This document shows positions 1-5,082 of a stretch of DNA of 5,082 nt, in pieces. This DNA is from JBHEPS01 sp046261635 (GTDB taxonomy: Bacteria > Acidobacteriota > Thermoanaerobaculia > Gp7-AA8): NCBI GenBank assembly GCA_046261635.1, contig JBHEOL010000241.1:1-5082 (forward strand). Reading direction: 5' to 3'. Position 1 is the first letter of the stretch. The number at the start of each line of letters is the position of its first letter. A model generated the notes under the pieces. That model was not told the DNA's origin and ran no database searches. It saw only the letters and a program-made list of their open reading frames with translations. Both the position numbers and the translations under genes were made by a program.

Positions 1-4
1 GCCC

Positions 5-388
5 TTACCGCCGCTCGACCGGCGCGGTCGGCAGCCTCCATAGATGGATGGTGACGCCCGTGGCGATGGCGAGCATCAGCGCCCTCCCCCACCAGACCGG
101 CAGCAGAAAGACGACCGAGGGGCCGACCGTCAGCCAGAGGACGGCGATCGTGACGACCTTGTCGCGCAACGTGAGCCCGCGGCCGTCGCGATAGTCGCGG
201 ATGGTGCGCCCGAACCAGCGGTTCGCGAGAAGCCAGCCGTAGAAACGATCCGAGCTCCGCGCGAAGAAGAAGGCGGCGAGAAGAAGAAGCGGAGTCGTCG
301 GGACGAGAGGAAGCACCATGCCGAGGACGCCGAGTCCGACGCAGAGGAGCCCGAGAACGACGTAGAGCGCACGGACGACTCGATTCAC
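5..388 (-). CDS. YbaN/DUF454 family inner-membrane protein
   Basis: Small integral membrane protein of 127 aa, matching the usual 115-130 aa of the YbaN (DUF454) family, whose biochemical function is unknown. The family signature is visible near the N-terminus: a glycine-rich hydrophobic segment (about residues 5-27) runs into LPLVPTTPLLLLAAFFFARSS (about 26-46), followed by a W/F-rich, basic cytoplasmic stretch (W52, R57, W58, G60, R64, R67). Two further hydrophobic segments lie at about 78-97 and 100-117, and the tail is short and charged. The GTG start at 388 is chosen because the family begins just before the first membrane helix, and because it forms a GTGA overlap with the TGA stop of the serine hydrolase upstream. 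A longer frame reaching 541 would only add arginine-rich shadow sequence. There is no clear Shine-Dalgarno site, so translation is probably coupled to the gene before it. It ends with TAA four bases from the window edge, so any next gene cannot be seen. Confidence 0.85.
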   Translation of the reverse strand: MNRVVRALYVVLGLLCVGLGVLGMVLPLVPTTPLLLLAAFFFARSSDRFYGWLLANRWFGRTIRDYRDGRGLTLRDKVVTIAVLWLTVGPSVVFLLPVWWGRALMLAIATGVTIHLWRLPTAPVERR

Positions 389-1320
389 GCGCCGGGATCG
401 ATCAGGAGAAGGATGCGGGAGGAAAGGAATGGGATGAGCGAGGTGTCGGCCGCGGCTCCACGCGTGAGAATGGCCGCCACGTACCGCGCCCCGTCGGGGA
501 GCTCGACGATCATCGCGTCGTGCCGCACCTCGGAGGTCCACCCGGCCTTCGACCAGAGGCTGGATCCGGCCGGAAGCGCCTGGCCGCCGAACTCGGCGAC
601 CTGGTCGTCGGCTCCTTCACCCGGAAGCGGCCGATTCATGAGGGCGAGCATCTGCTCTCCCGCCTCCGCATCGATCAGATCGCGGCTGGCGAGAGAGAGG
701 AGAAGGGCTGCAACTGCGTCGCTCGTCACCCGGTTTCTGAACTCGCGGTTCGCTCCGAGGATCTGTTTCTCGCGGCCGTAGACCCCCTCGCACCACGTCT
801 TGCCGTTCACATTCACGTCGTAGCCCATCGATGCGAACCAGCGGTTCGGGGCATTGCGCCGGCTGACGAACTCCTCCCACGCGCTCCCCTCGAGCTCCGG
901 GCCGCTCGTGGTTCGCGTGACGCGGTCGACGACGTACGAGGTCGCGTCGTTGAGGGAATCGACGATCATGTCGCGCAGCGCTTCTTCCAGTGGCGCGTCG
1001 AAGACGAGCCTCCCGGCGGCGCGCTCGCGATGGGCCGCCGCGAGAAAGAACAGTTTCACCACGCTCGCCGGGTGATAGGTCGTGTCGCCGCCGAAACTCG
1101 CCCGCCTCGCGCCGTCCTCATCATCGAGCCGGATGAGCGTGAGAGAGAGGTTTCCGGGCGTGACGGCCGGGTAGCGTGCGAACGCCTCCTGCGCGACTCG
1201 CTCGAGTCCTTCTTCGAGCCGGGGTGACACCGGAACCTCGTCGAACCGGCGGAAGTCGGCGAGGCCGGGTGTCGCGGCGAGAAGCCAGACGATGGCGGCG
1301 AGAGCTATCGGCCGAGCCAC
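385..1320 (-). CDS. Secreted class-A-beta-lactamase-like serine hydrolase
   Basis: Predicted exported serine hydrolase of 311 aa in the penicillin-binding-protein/class A beta-lactamase superfamily (Beta-lactamase2 type). The N-terminus is a typical signal peptide: basic start, hydrophobic core at about 5-16, likely cleavage after LA at 20-21. All three superfamily motifs are present in order: SxxK as S86-V-V-K89, SxN as S122-L-N124, and K-x-G as K258-A-G260. S86 would be the acylated nucleophile. I see no class A ExxLN omega-loop glutamate between the SxN and K-x-G motifs, so a D-alanyl-D-alanine peptidase, esterase or other hydrolase is as likely as antibiotic resistance. A lone cysteine sits at C177. 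The GTG start at 1320 gives the signal peptide and has GAGGA about 8 nt upstream; a longer frame to 1446 adds only basic shadow sequence from tkt. The gene overlaps the end of transketolase by 16 bp and the membrane protein gene by 4 bp, indicating one operon. Superfamily membership is firm; the substrate is unknown. Confidence 0.85.
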   Translation of the reverse strand: MARPIALAAIVWLLAATPGLADFRRFDEVPVSPRLEEGLERVAQEAFARYPAVTPGNLSLTLIRLDDEDGARRASFGGDTTYHPASVVKLFFLAAAHRERAAGRLVFDAPLEEALRDMIVDSLNDATSYVVDRVTRTTSGPELEGSAWEEFVSRRNAPNRWFASMGYDVNVNGKTWCEGVYGREKQILGANREFRNRVTSDAVAALLLSLASRDLIDAEAGEQMLALMNRPLPGEGADDQVAEFGGQALPAGSSLWSKAGWTSEVRHDAMIVELPDGARYVAAILTRGAAADTSLIPFLSSRILLLIDPGA

Positions 1321-3422
1321 GACTCGATCCTCGAGACGACGGTTGCGGGAGTGAAACCGAAGTGTTCGGCCAGAGCCTCGAAGGGAGCCGAGGCGCCGAA
1401 GCGGTCGATCCCGATGACGAGCCCTTTTCTGCCGACGTACTTCCACCAGCCATCGGTCCGGCCAGCCTCGATGGCGACCAGTCGGTCGCGGTCCTCGCCG
1501 AGAACCTTGCGCTTGTAAGCGTCATCCTGGGCGTCGAACAGCTCCAGGCACGGAGCCGACACGATGCGCGCCGCAATCCCCTTCTCGAGGAGCTTTTTCG
1601 CCGATGCGATGGCGAGAGGGACTTCCGAGCCGGTGGCCACGATCGTGATCGTTCCCTCCTCGTGTCCTTCGAGCACGTAGGCGCCGCGGAGGATTCTGTC
1701 CGAGTCGAACTCCTCGCTGCGCGCGATCGGCTCGAGCTTCTGCCGCGTGAGCGTGAGCGCGACCGGGCCGTCCTTCCTCCGGAGTGCGTGGTACCACGCC
1801 ATCGCGACCTCGACGCCGTCGGCCGGACGGAACACCTGGAGGTTCGGGATGAGCCGGAGCGCGAACAGATGCTCGATCGGCTGATGGGTCGGCCCGTCTT
1901 CTCCGAGGAAGATCGAGTCGTGCGTGAACACGTAGATCGCAGGGACTTTCATCAGCGCGGCGAGGCGGATGGCCGGCCGCATGTAGTCCGAGAAGATCAG
2001 GAACGTCCCGCCGTACGCACGCCAGCAACCATAGAGAACGAGCCCGTTGAGGATCGCTCCCATGGCGTGCTCGCGGACCCCGAAGTGAAGATTGCGGCCT
2101 GCGAACACCGGGAGCTCGGGAACGTCTGCTCCCTCCCCGGGGCGCGCGATGTTCCCCTCTCCCTTCAGCATCGTGTTGTTCGAGGGGGCGAGATCGGCCG
2201 AGCCGCCGATGACGAACGGGACGAGCTCGGCGATCTTCTGCAGGACCTGTCCCGACAACGCACGCGTTGCCGCTGGCTTCCCGGAACGCGCCGCCTCCAC
2301 CAGCTCCTCCGCGGCCGACTCCGGCAGCTCGCGCGACCAGAAAAGGTCGTACAGGGCGCCGACCTGTGGCGATTCCTCCCGCCACTCCTTCATCGACTTG
2401 TCCCATTTCCGGCGCGAGCGGGCGAGGCGTGAAGTCCGTTTCTTGAACTCTTCCCGTACTTCGTCGGGAACGAAGAACGGAGGCTCGGCCGGCCAGTCGA
2501 GCGCCTTCTTCGTCGCTGCGACTTCTTCCTTGCCGAGCGGAGCGCCGTGCGCTTCCGCCGTTCCGTGCAGGTTGGGGCTCCCCCATCCGATGACGGTCCG
2601 CGCGATGATCAGTGACGGCCTGTTCGGGACGCGCTGGGCCTTGCGGATCGCCTTCCGGATCGCGGCGCGGTCGTGGCCGTCGATCTTCTGGACGTGCCAG
2701 CCGTATCCTTCGAAGCGCTTCTTCACGTCCTCGGAGAAGGCGAGGCGCGTCCCCCCTTCGATCGTGATCTCGTTGTCGTCCCAGAAATAGATGAGGCTTC
2801 CGAGCCCGAGGTGTCCGGCGATCGAGGCGGCCTCATGGCTGATCCCTTCCATCAGGTCGCCATCCGAGCAGAGTGCGTAGACGAAGTGGTCGACCGGGCG
2901 GAAAGCGGTCGAATCGAAGCGTGCAGCGAGCATTCGCGCGCCGAGTGCCATGCCGACGCCGTTCGCGAATCCCTGCCCGAGAGGGCCTGTCGTCACCTCG
3001 ATTCCGGCGGCGTGCCCGTGCTCGGGATGCCCGGCGGTCCGCGATCCCCACTGGCGGAAATTGCGAAGCTCCTCGATCGTCATCTCCGGATATCCGCTGA
3101 GATGAAGAAGCCCGTAAAGAAGCATCGAGGCGTGCCCGGCGGAGAGGATGAACCGGTCGCGATTGGGCCATTCCGGCTTTTTCGGATCGTGGCGGAGGAA
3201 TTCGGTCCACAGAACGAACGCGATGTCCGCCATCCCCATCGGGGTGCCCGGATGACCGGAGTTGGCGGCCTCGACTCCGTCGACCGCGAGGAATCGGATC
3301 GTATTGACGCAAAGTTGCTCGAGCCGCTCCTTTTCATTCATCGGGAGATTGCTCGCTTCGGCCGATCCGACGGTCGCTTTCGCCTCGGCTGCGGTCTGTC
3401 CTGGCTGATTCGGCTCGTTCAT
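1305..3422 (-). CDS. tkt: Transketolase
   Basis: Thiamine-diphosphate enzyme of the pentose phosphate pathway. It moves two-carbon ketol units between sugar phosphates (xylulose 5-phosphate to ribose 5-phosphate or erythrose 4-phosphate) in the cytoplasm. The 705-aa product is full length (E. coli TktA is 663 aa), with an extra N-terminal tail of about 30 residues. ThDP-binding half: NSGHPGTPMG with H57, SAGHAS with H97, TTGPLGQG at 144-151, and the Mg/diphosphate motif SDGD at 186-189 with N217 in DDNEITIEG. Pyrimidine half: GGSADLAPSN at 406-415, FGVREHAMG with the catalytic glutamate E451, FTHDS with H501, GPTHQP at 510-515. A C-terminal domain follows with ATGSEV at 596-601. The ATG at 3422 has GGAGGAG just upstream and a TATAAT about 25 bp before it; M28 is a possible internal start with the core domain intact. 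An upstream extension to 3815 is open but is a shadow of the divergent gene. It is the first gene of a three-gene unit and ends in TAG inside the next gene. Confidence 0.97.
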   Translation of the reverse strand: MNEPNQPGQTAAEAKATVGSAEASNLPMNEKERLEQLCVNTIRFLAVDGVEAANSGHPGTPMGMADIAFVLWTEFLRHDPKKPEWPNRDRFILSAGHASMLLYGLLHLSGYPEMTIEELRNFRQWGSRTAGHPEHGHAAGIEVTTGPLGQGFANGVGMALGARMLAARFDSTAFRPVDHFVYALCSDGDLMEGISHEAASIAGHLGLGSLIYFWDDNEITIEGGTRLAFSEDVKKRFEGYGWHVQKIDGHDRAAIRKAIRKAQRVPNRPSLIIARTVIGWGSPNLHGTAEAHGAPLGKEEVAATKKALDWPAEPPFFVPDEVREEFKKRTSRLARSRRKWDKSMKEWREESPQVGALYDLFWSRELPESAAEELVEAARSGKPAATRALSGQVLQKIAELVPFVIGGSADLAPSNNTMLKGEGNIARPGEGADVPELPVFAGRNLHFGVREHAMGAILNGLVLYGCWRAYGGTFLIFSDYMRPAIRLAALMKVPAIYVFTHDSIFLGEDGPTHQPIEHLFALRLIPNLQVFRPADGVEVAMAWYHALRRKDGPVALTLTRQKLEPIARSEEFDSDRILRGAYVLEGHEEGTITIVATGSEVPLAIASAKKLLEKGIAARIVSAPCLELFDAQDDAYKRKVLGEDRDRLVAIEAGRTDGWWKYVGRKGLVIGIDRFGASAPFEALAEHFGFTPATVVSRIESWLGR

Positions 3423-3424
3423 GA

Positions 3425-3431
3425 CTCCTCC
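3425..3431 (-). promoter_or_regulatory. Shine-Dalgarno site of tkt
   Basis: Minus-strand GGAGGAG immediately upstream of the ATG at 3422; the GGAGG core is separated from the ATG by four bases. It decides the tkt start against the open but featureless extension further upstream. Confidence 0.7.
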
Positions 3432-3447
3432 GTCCTTCGAGCCTCGG

Positions 3448-3453
3448 ATTATA
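3448..3453 (-). promoter_or_regulatory. Predicted -10 element for tkt operon
   Basis: On the minus strand this reads TATAAT, a perfect sigma-70-type -10 hexamer, 25 bp upstream of the tkt ATG. A start of transcription near 3441 would leave a leader of roughly 19 nt that carries the GGAGGAG ribosome site. No good -35 (TTGACA) is found 16-18 bp further upstream; TTGTCT occurs but only 12 bp away. The call rests on the hexamer and its position alone. Confidence 0.5.
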
Positions 3454-3455
3454 CT
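3450..3455 (+). promoter_or_regulatory. Predicted -10 element for the plus-strand operon
   Basis: Plus-strand TATACT, five of six bases of the -10 consensus, overlapping the minus-strand TATAAT by four bases. It lies about 43 bp before the ATG at 3499, giving a leader of about 35-40 nt. No convincing -35 is visible at 17 bp spacing. If both elements work, RNA polymerase could bind in only one direction at a time. Confidence 0.35.
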
Positions 3456-3487
3456 CAGCACGTCCAGACAATCTCTCTCGCCACTGA

Positions 3488-3493
3488 AAGGAG
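3488..3493 (+). promoter_or_regulatory. Shine-Dalgarno site of the DUF2378/V4R-like gene
   Basis: AAGGAG with five bases to the ATG at 3499. It supports that start over the in-frame ATG at 3421, which lies on top of the tkt ribosome site and has no such motif. Confidence 0.7.
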
Positions 3494-3498
3494 CGAAA

Positions 3499-4071
3499 AT
3501 GCCGCATGACGAGGTCCGGGTCAAAGGGACTCCGGTGAAGAGTTTTCTCTCTTTTCTCGACCAGGATCTGACCGCCGACCAGAGAGCGGAGGTCTTCAGA
3601 TCGGCCCCGACTGAGCTCGCCGGCCGGATGAGAGACCGCCAGATCCTGGCCACGGAGTACGTTCCCGTGACCGTGCTCAACCAGCTCACCATCGAGGCGG
3701 CCCGCGTCAAGGGCGAGCCGATGGAATCCTTCGCCCGTCGCGCCGGAGCCTTCGCGGCGCGTGAAGCCGTGAACACGGTCATGCGCTTTCTGGTGCGGAT
3801 CTTCACTCCCGACACGCTTCTCCAGAAAGCGGGCTCGATCTGGAAATCGGTTTATGACCGAGGCGAGATGAAGGCGACGCGCGAAGCGGAAGGGAAGGCG
3901 CGGGTGACGATCCTCGACTTTCCGTCCGAGCCGGCCGGCTGCGCCCGGATCACCGGATGGATGGAAGGGATGGTCGCGATGACGAAGGTGAAGAACCCGG
4001 TGGTGCGCCAGGTCAAATGCTTCTCGAAAGGAGCCCCCGCCTGCGAGTGGGAGATCCATTGGACCGCCTGA
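3499..4071 (+). CDS. Soluble DUF2378/V4R-like protein, putative small-ligand sensor
   Basis: A 190-aa protein with no signal peptide or membrane segment. I do not recognise it with certainty. Its pattern resembles the DUF2378 (TIGR02265) proteins of myxobacteria and the related V4R/heme-NO-binding-like fold. There is an N-terminal helical part with a conserved-looking RDRQIL..YVPV stretch (about 45-57), then long helices rich in Ala and Arg (about 64-100), a segment with ILDFP (138-142) and a G-x-x-x-G-M region (153-158). It closes with CFSKGAPACEWEIHW (174-188), which matches the C-x-x-G-x-x-x-C-E-[FW]-x-I-x-W ending seen in V4R-type domains. Cysteines C148, C174 and C182 could bind a metal or act in redox, but this is inference. 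The ATG at 3499 is fixed by AAGGAG. The TGA stop overlaps the ATG of the peroxiredoxin by one base (TGATG), so the two are almost certainly co-translated. This suggests, but does not prove, a role in sensing or responding to the stress the peroxiredoxin handles. Confidence 0.6.
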   Translation: MPHDEVRVKGTPVKSFLSFLDQDLTADQRAEVFRSAPTELAGRMRDRQILATEYVPVTVLNQLTIEAARVKGEPMESFARRAGAFAAREAVNTVMRFLVRIFTPDTLLQKAGSIWKSVYDRGEMKATREAEGKARVTILDFPSEPAGCARITGWMEGMVAMTKVKNPVVRQVKCFSKGAPACEWEIHWTA

Positions 4072-4598
4072 TGTCGATTCGCGGATTGATCAAACTCGCG
4101 TGGGATTCGATGTTCCGCAAGGAGTTCCCGGGGCTCGAGCCCGGATCTCCCGCACCCCGTTTCGAAGCGCCCGATCAGCACGGGGTGACGCGGACGCCCG
4201 ACGAGTTCCGTGGGAAGTGGGTCGTGCTCTGGTTCTTCCCGAAGGCCGACACCCCCGGGTGAACGGCGGAAGGATCCCGGTTCCGGGATCTTCAGGCGGA
4301 GTACGACGAGCTCGGGGCTGAGATCGTCGGCTGCTCGTTCGACGGAGTCGCGGCGCTCGAACGTTTCGCGACGAGGCGGCAGTTCGAGTTCCCGCTGCTC
4401 TCCGACCCGGATCGCGAAATCGCGCTCGCCTACGGAGCGGCCGATTCGAAGCACCAGCCCCTCGCCCGGCGCGCGGCAGCCCTGATCACCCCCGAGGGGA
4501 CGATCGCGGAATGGCACCCCCAGGTCAAAGCGCAGGCGTACCCCGATGAACAACTGGTAAGGCTAAGGCAGAAGTCAGAAGGCAGAAGGCAGAAGTAA
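4071..4598 (+). CDS. Selenocysteine-containing peroxiredoxin (BCP type), Sec at in-frame TGA 4260-4262
   Basis: Thiol-dependent peroxidase that would reduce hydrogen peroxide or organic hydroperoxides in the cytoplasm. The product is 175 aa with Sec64. Before the TGA the frame reads PGSPAPRFEAPDQHG (about 26-40) and WVVLWFFPKADTPG (about 50-63). After it comes TAEGSRFRDL (65-74), GAEIVGCSFD (82-91), FPLLSDPDREIALAYG (107-122) and ARRAAALITPEG (132-143), the normal order of a BCP/AhpC-TSA domain. The TGA sits exactly at the peroxidatic cysteine of the PxxxTxxC motif (P57, T61, position 64). The frame then stays open for 111 sense codons without ATG, GTG or TTG, so the second half cannot be a separate gene. 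S69 replaces the +5 resolving cysteine of typical BCPs; C88 is the only cysteine. The ATG at 4071 overlaps the previous stop; a TTG at 4059 with GGGAGA before it is an alternative start. The last eight residues come from a heptad DNA repeat. The main alternative is a pseudogene or sequencing error (TGC or TGT to TGA). Confidence 0.85.
4271..4292 (+). promoter_or_regulatory. Putative bacterial SECIS hairpin
   Basis: Immediately 3' of the TGA, GATCCCG (4273-4279) pairs perfectly with CGGGATC (4284-4290) around a GTTC tetraloop. G4272-T4291 and A4271-T4292 extend the stem to nine pairs. If the top pair opens, the loop reads GGTTCC. The loop begins 17 nt after the TGA. Known bacterial SECIS elements lie within the coding region with an apical loop about 16-37 nt after the UGA and a G among the first two loop bases, which this meets. 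It would recruit SelB with Sec-tRNA. No bulged U like that of E. coli fdhF is evident. Confidence 0.75.
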
Positions 4599-4599
4599 A
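4565..4599 (+). repeat. Tandem heptad repeat AAG[G/T]CAG
   Basis: Four consecutive 7-bp units (AAGGCAG, AAGTCAG, AAGGCAG, AAGGCAG) followed by a degenerate AAGTAAA. The tract covers the last residues and the TAA stop of the peroxiredoxin, which is therefore encoded partly by repeat. Its base composition is purine-only apart from the C and T positions, unlike the flanking coding DNA. Confidence 0.8.
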
Positions 4600-4630
4600 G
4601 GCAAAAACAGGATCAGGGTCCCGTGCGTCA

Positions 4631-4692
4631 TCCTGAGAGGCTGTGAAAGAAACCAGAGGGGCCGCGCTGGTTTCTTTCACAGCCTCTGAGGG
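4631..4692. repeat. Long near-perfect palindrome (mobile or REP-like repeat, copies 1 and 2)
   Basis: The arms 4636-4656 and 4667-4687 are perfect reverse complements (21 bp) around a 10-nt spacer. After one G-G mismatch the pairing continues for four bases (4631-4634 with 4689-4692). The left arm begins GAGGCTGTGAAAG from 4637. TGAG occurs at both edges (4634-4637 and 4687-4690), compatible with a 4-bp target duplication. It starts 32 bp after the peroxiredoxin stop. As RNA it would form a very stable hairpin on either strand, but there is no T-run, so it is not a standard intrinsic terminator. It may stabilise the mRNA end or be the paired ends of a small transposable element. Confidence 0.75.
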
Positions 4693-4834
4693 AGCGCCGC
4701 GCCGAAAGTTCGCTTCAAGAAAACCGCGAGCGCGACCGAAGGATCTCGAGATTGCAGGATCGGGACACCTGCCATGTTCCCCCCGCCCCGGCCAACGCGA
4801 TCCTCGCATTTTGAGTTCCTTCGTCGGCTTCGCC

Positions 4835-4870
4835 TCCTCAGAGGCTGTGAAAGAAACCAGAGGGGCCGCG
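4835..4870 (+). repeat. Third copy of the GAGGCTGTGAAAG repeat (direct)
   Basis: Thirty-six bases identical to 4631-4666 except for one position (C4839 against G4635). The first 26 bases (4835-4860) are also the exact reverse complement of 4667-4692. This copy has no pairing partner beside it; after 4870 the sequence is unrelated. The three copies, two direct and one inverted, lie within 240 bp, which points to a repeat family in the genome. Confidence 0.75.
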
Positions 4871-4972
4871 TTGCGGGCGGGACGACGTCAGATCGGCGCC
4901 GCCGCCGACGAGGCGATGTGGTTCATCGTTGAGGAGGTGGCGGCGTCGAGATGGTGTTGTCCCGCCCGCAAC
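4870..4972. repeat. Inverted repeat, 14-bp arms
   Basis: GTTGCGGGCGGGAC at 4870-4883 is the exact reverse complement of 4959-4972, separated by 75 nt. TTGCGGGCG occurs a further time in direct orientation at 4991-4999. The left arm begins at the last base of the third GAGGCTGTG repeat, so the two repeats abut. No function can be assigned. Confidence 0.55.
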
Positions 4973-5082
4973 CCGAAGGGCTGGTCGAGGTTGCGGGCGA
5001 TCTCCGCGTCGCTCGTCGTCAACGATGCCACCGCATCGCCTCCTCCTCGCTCCTTGATCTCGCCTCGCAAGCTCCACCAGCG
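4888..5082 (-). CDS. Possible C-terminal part of an unrecognised protein, running off the window
   Basis: A minus-strand frame is open from the right window edge to a TGA at 4888-4890 (64 codons before the stop, 5' end missing). In the middle it reads like a plausible protein (RGEIKERGGGDAVASL, then SDAEIARNLDQPFGLRAGQ), with mostly G/C-ending codons. No family is recognised, there is no ATG near the start inside the window, and the stretch contains both arms of an inverted repeat, which argues for non-coding DNA. It may equally be repetitive intergenic sequence. Confidence 0.25.
   Translation of the reverse strand, partial: RWWSLRGEIKERGGGDAVASLTTSDAEIARNLDQPFGLRAGQHHLDAATSSTMNHIASSAAAPI

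Larger units (their letters stand above)
4599..5082. other. Repeat-rich region without a confident gene
   Basis: Apart from the repeats and the weak edge frame, nothing coding is convincing here. The stretch 4693-4834 holds no recognised feature. It contains GAAGGATCTCGAG-like sequence near 4738, which together with CATCCTGAG at 4629-4637 looks like one intergenic segment split by the palindrome. A minus-strand frame over 4525-4809 is open only because of the repeats. Confidence 0.5.

Noticed and set aside
44..781. Plus-strand open frame of 245 codons near the left edge
   Set aside because: Low-complexity charged sequence opposite the hydrolase and YbaN genes; no ribosome site or recognisable domain.
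1176..2432. A long plus-strand open frame of 418 codons opposite the transketolase
   Set aside because: It is rich in R, E and D with no family motifs and lies entirely opposite tkt and the hydrolase, both of which have full motif sets; it is a shadow of high-GC coding DNA.
3421..3498. Upstream ATG at 3421 as the start of the DUF2378/V4R-like gene
   Set aside because: It would overlap the tkt start and both promoter elements, the extra 26 residues look non-coding, and the ATG at 3499 has an AAGGAG ribosome site.
4071..4262. Reading the TGA as a true stop, giving a 63-aa protein or a pseudogene
   Set aside because: The domain continues in the same frame without any start codon for a second gene, the TGA is at the exact catalytic position, and a SECIS-like hairpin follows. 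A single-base sequencing error remains the main alternative.
4636..4687. Intrinsic transcription terminator after the peroxiredoxin
   Set aside because: The stem is strong but AT-rich in the middle, the loop is 10 nt, and no T-run follows on either strand; the same arm recurs at 4835 alone, so a repeat family explains it better.
4525..4809. Minus-strand open frame of 94 codons
   Set aside because: It runs through the heptads, the palindrome and the antisense end of the peroxiredoxin, and has no recognisable domain.
4631..4870. CRISPR array
   Set aside because: Only two direct copies about 204 bp apart with one inverted copy between them; no regular repeat-spacer spacing and no cas genes.

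Overview
This is a GC-rich bacterial window with strongly G/C-ending codons. No marker fixes the taxon. The style (high GC, divergent short operons, AAG[G/T]CAG heptads and a dispersed palindromic repeat between genes) suggests an environmental bacterium of the Acidobacteriota or deltaproteobacterial type, but that is an impression only.

Left part (5-3422, minus strand): a tightly packed three-gene unit read right to left. A complete transketolase (tkt, 705 aa) is followed by a secreted class-A-beta-lactamase-like serine hydrolase (311 aa, GTG start inside the end of tkt). A small YbaN/DUF454 inner-membrane protein comes last (127 aa, GTG start sharing a GTGA overlap with the hydrolase stop). 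The overlaps imply one transcript with translational coupling, although the three products have no obvious shared pathway.

Middle (3423-3498): a 76-bp divergent intergenic region. A perfect minus-strand TATAAT overlaps a plus-strand TATACT, so the two units may share a bidirectional promoter. Both first genes have strong Shine-Dalgarno sequences.

Right part (3499-4598, plus strand): a two-gene unit. The first gene is a 190-aa soluble protein resembling the DUF2378/V4R type of ligand-binding proteins. Overlapping its stop by one base is the most interesting gene here, a BCP-type peroxiredoxin whose peroxidatic cysteine codon is an in-frame TGA (4260-4262). The frame stays open for 111 sense codons after the TGA, keeps the peroxiredoxin fold sequence, and contains no ATG, GTG or TTG from which the second half could start. 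A 7-9 bp hairpin with a loop starting in G lies where a bacterial SECIS is expected. I read this as a selenocysteine peroxiredoxin (175 aa, Sec64) that ordinary gene callers would truncate at residue 63 or call a pseudogene.

Right end (4599-5082): no confident gene. It holds the heptad tract that runs into the end of the peroxiredoxin gene, a near-perfect palindrome whose arm recurs about 200 bp further on (three copies in all, two direct and one inverted), a separate 14-bp inverted repeat, and a weak open frame running off the window edge.
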